A stretch of DNA of 6,892 nt. Source: Bacteroidales bacterium. GTDB lineage: Bacteria; Bacteroidota; Bacteroidia; Bacteroidales; UBA10428. The DNA is taken from the NCBI GenBank assembly GCA_016938095.1, contig JAFGVG010000098.1, forward strand, positions 1 to 6,892, read 5' to 3'. Under the pieces are notes generated by a model that was not told where the DNA came from, searched no databases, and worked only from the letters and a program-made list of their open reading frames with translations. Positions 5,943 to 6,892 of the stretch are shown one piece after another; position 1 is the first letter of the stretch; every line of letters starts with the position of its first letter. Position numbers and translations under genes: made by a program.

Positions 5943-6892
5943 ATGGGATGGCTGTTCATACTCTCTTTTCTGGCAAACAACATAGCCGCCCAGGCCGATT
6001 TCTCCCTCCCCGACACCATCTGCATTAACCAGACCGTGGACATCGAAAACCTTTCACGTGACGCCCAAACCTATTACTGGAACTTTTGTTCAGGCAACCT
6101 CATTCACGATCCGGGCGGTGAAAACCTGGCCAACCCCGGAACGCTGAATCGTCCTGCCTTCATTGATTTTGCCGAAGACAACGGCAGTTATTACGCTTTT
6201 ATTACCAACCACCAGGATGGAACGCTGGTTCGGAATTCTTACGGCAACAGTTTTTTGGGCACACCGGTTTCACAAAACCTGGGCAATTTCGGAGGCGCCA
6301 TACCACTTCATGCGCAGGGTATCCAGGTATTGCAGAATGGCGGTAACTGGTATGCATTCATCGTTGGCGGACAGCGTGAGGATTCAAAGCTGCTGCGACT
6401 CGACTTTGGGGCATCGCTGGCCAATACACCCACCATCACCGACCTGGGAAACACAGGAGAAGTGATGGACTACCCCGAAGACTTGTACATCACCAACGAC
6501 GGAGGCAACTGGATAGGTTTCACGGTAAACTATAACACCAACAACCTGGTGCGGTTCGATTTCGGCAGTTCCCTTGCCAACGTGCCCACCATGACCGATC
6601 TGGGAAATTATGGTTTTAACCAACCCTGCGGTATCCACCCCATTATGGAAAACGGCAACTGGTATATTTTCGTCTCCAATTACGCAAGCCATGAAATCAC
6701 CCGGCTCGATTTCGGGAATTCTTTATCGGCAAATCCTTCAGCAGCATCCATTGGTGATAACACGGTATTGTATTACCCGTTTGACCTGACCATCATACGC
6801 GACTGCGAAAACACCTATGGCTTTGTGCTGAACCGTTTCAACGACATCGTGCGCATGGTTTTCAACGAGGGACTGGGTGGTCAGCCCGAATA
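5943..6892 (+). CDS. PKD/Ig-like and beta-propeller-repeat exported protein, 5' part only
   Basis: The first 316 residues are visible and the gene runs off the window. Residues 1-18 form a signal peptide (hydrophobic WLFILSFLA core, cleavage likely after AAQA before DFS). Residues 19-50 (DFSLPDTICINQTVDI through YYWNFCSGN) look like the opening strands of a PKD/Ig-like domain. About five repeats of 50-55 residues follow, each with an R-L-D-F-G-x-S-L-x-N-x-P core, then LGN and GNWYxF. The D-F-G position falls near residues 99, 154, 206, 256 and 306. This resembles propeller blades seen in Bacteroidetes surface proteins, and a T9SS domain is likely beyond the edge. The start is uncertain. The frame is open back to 5727, with ATG at 5754 and 5787, TTG at 5919 and GTG at 5937. 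I chose 5943 because it puts the hydrophobic segment at the N-terminus, but its n-region lacks a positive charge; GTG 5937 would add an Arg. No ligand or activity can be assigned. Confidence 0.88.
   Translation, partial: MGWLFILSFLANNIAAQADFSLPDTICINQTVDIENLSRDAQTYYWNFCSGNLIHDPGGENLANPGTLNRPAFIDFAEDNGSYYAFITNHQDGTLVRNSYGNSFLGTPVSQNLGNFGGAIPLHAQGIQVLQNGGNWYAFIVGGQREDSKLLRLDFGASLANTPTITDLGNTGEVMDYPEDLYITNDGGNWIGFTVNYNTNNLVRFDFGSSLANVPTMTDLGNYGFNQPCGIHPIMENGNWYIFVSNYASHEITRLDFGNSLSANPSAASIGDNTVLYYPFDLTIIRDCENTYGFVLNRFNDIVRMVFNEGLGGQPE

Noticed and set aside
6163..6465. 100-codon + strand open frame
   Set aside because: It is out of frame with the second gene, whose frame continues through this region with clear repeated motifs. 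It is a shadow frame.

Overview
The window reads as accessory, secretome-type DNA from a member of the Bacteroidota (Bacteroidetes), most likely an environmental Bacteroidales-like organism. The evidence is a type IX secretion (T9SS) sorting domain on a very long exported protein, no Shine-Dalgarno sequence before its start, promoter-like boxes close to the Bacteroidetes -7 pattern TAnnTTTG, and a second gene of a PKD/propeller type I associate with this phylum. No finer taxonomy can be supported.

Layout. Positions 1-51 are a short leader with a weak promoter-like box. Positions 52-5592 are one complete + strand gene for a 1846-residue exported protein. It has a signal peptide, an N-terminal region resembling a glutamine-amidotransferase fold without the usual cysteine, several beta-rich Ig-like or DUF11-like stretches, aspartate-rich calcium-loop motifs, a CARDB-like domain and a C-terminal T9SS domain. 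Positions 5593-5942 (350 bp) separate the two genes and hold two distinct inverted-repeat structures. The first is a MITE-like element of about 145 bp with 26-bp imperfect terminal inverted repeats and TTAA at both ends. The second is a chain of perfect, partly mutually exclusive hairpins between 5831 and 5941 that looks like a dispersed repeat. Positions 5943-6892 are the 5' part of a second + strand gene, cut by the window edge. It encodes a signal peptide, the start of a PKD/Ig-like domain, and then about five roughly 50-residue repeats that look like beta-propeller blades.

How the parts relate. Both genes encode exported proteins and face the same way. The first is predicted to cross the outer membrane by T9SS and be released or anchored at the cell surface. 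The second probably has a similar destiny, but its C-terminus is outside the window. The repeat-filled gap suggests separate transcription rather than a tight operon. No enzymatic function, RNA gene, CRISPR array or transposase gene is visible. The points most worth following up are the spacer repeats, their in-frame fusion to the second gene, and the apparent PKD domain interrupted by a propeller.
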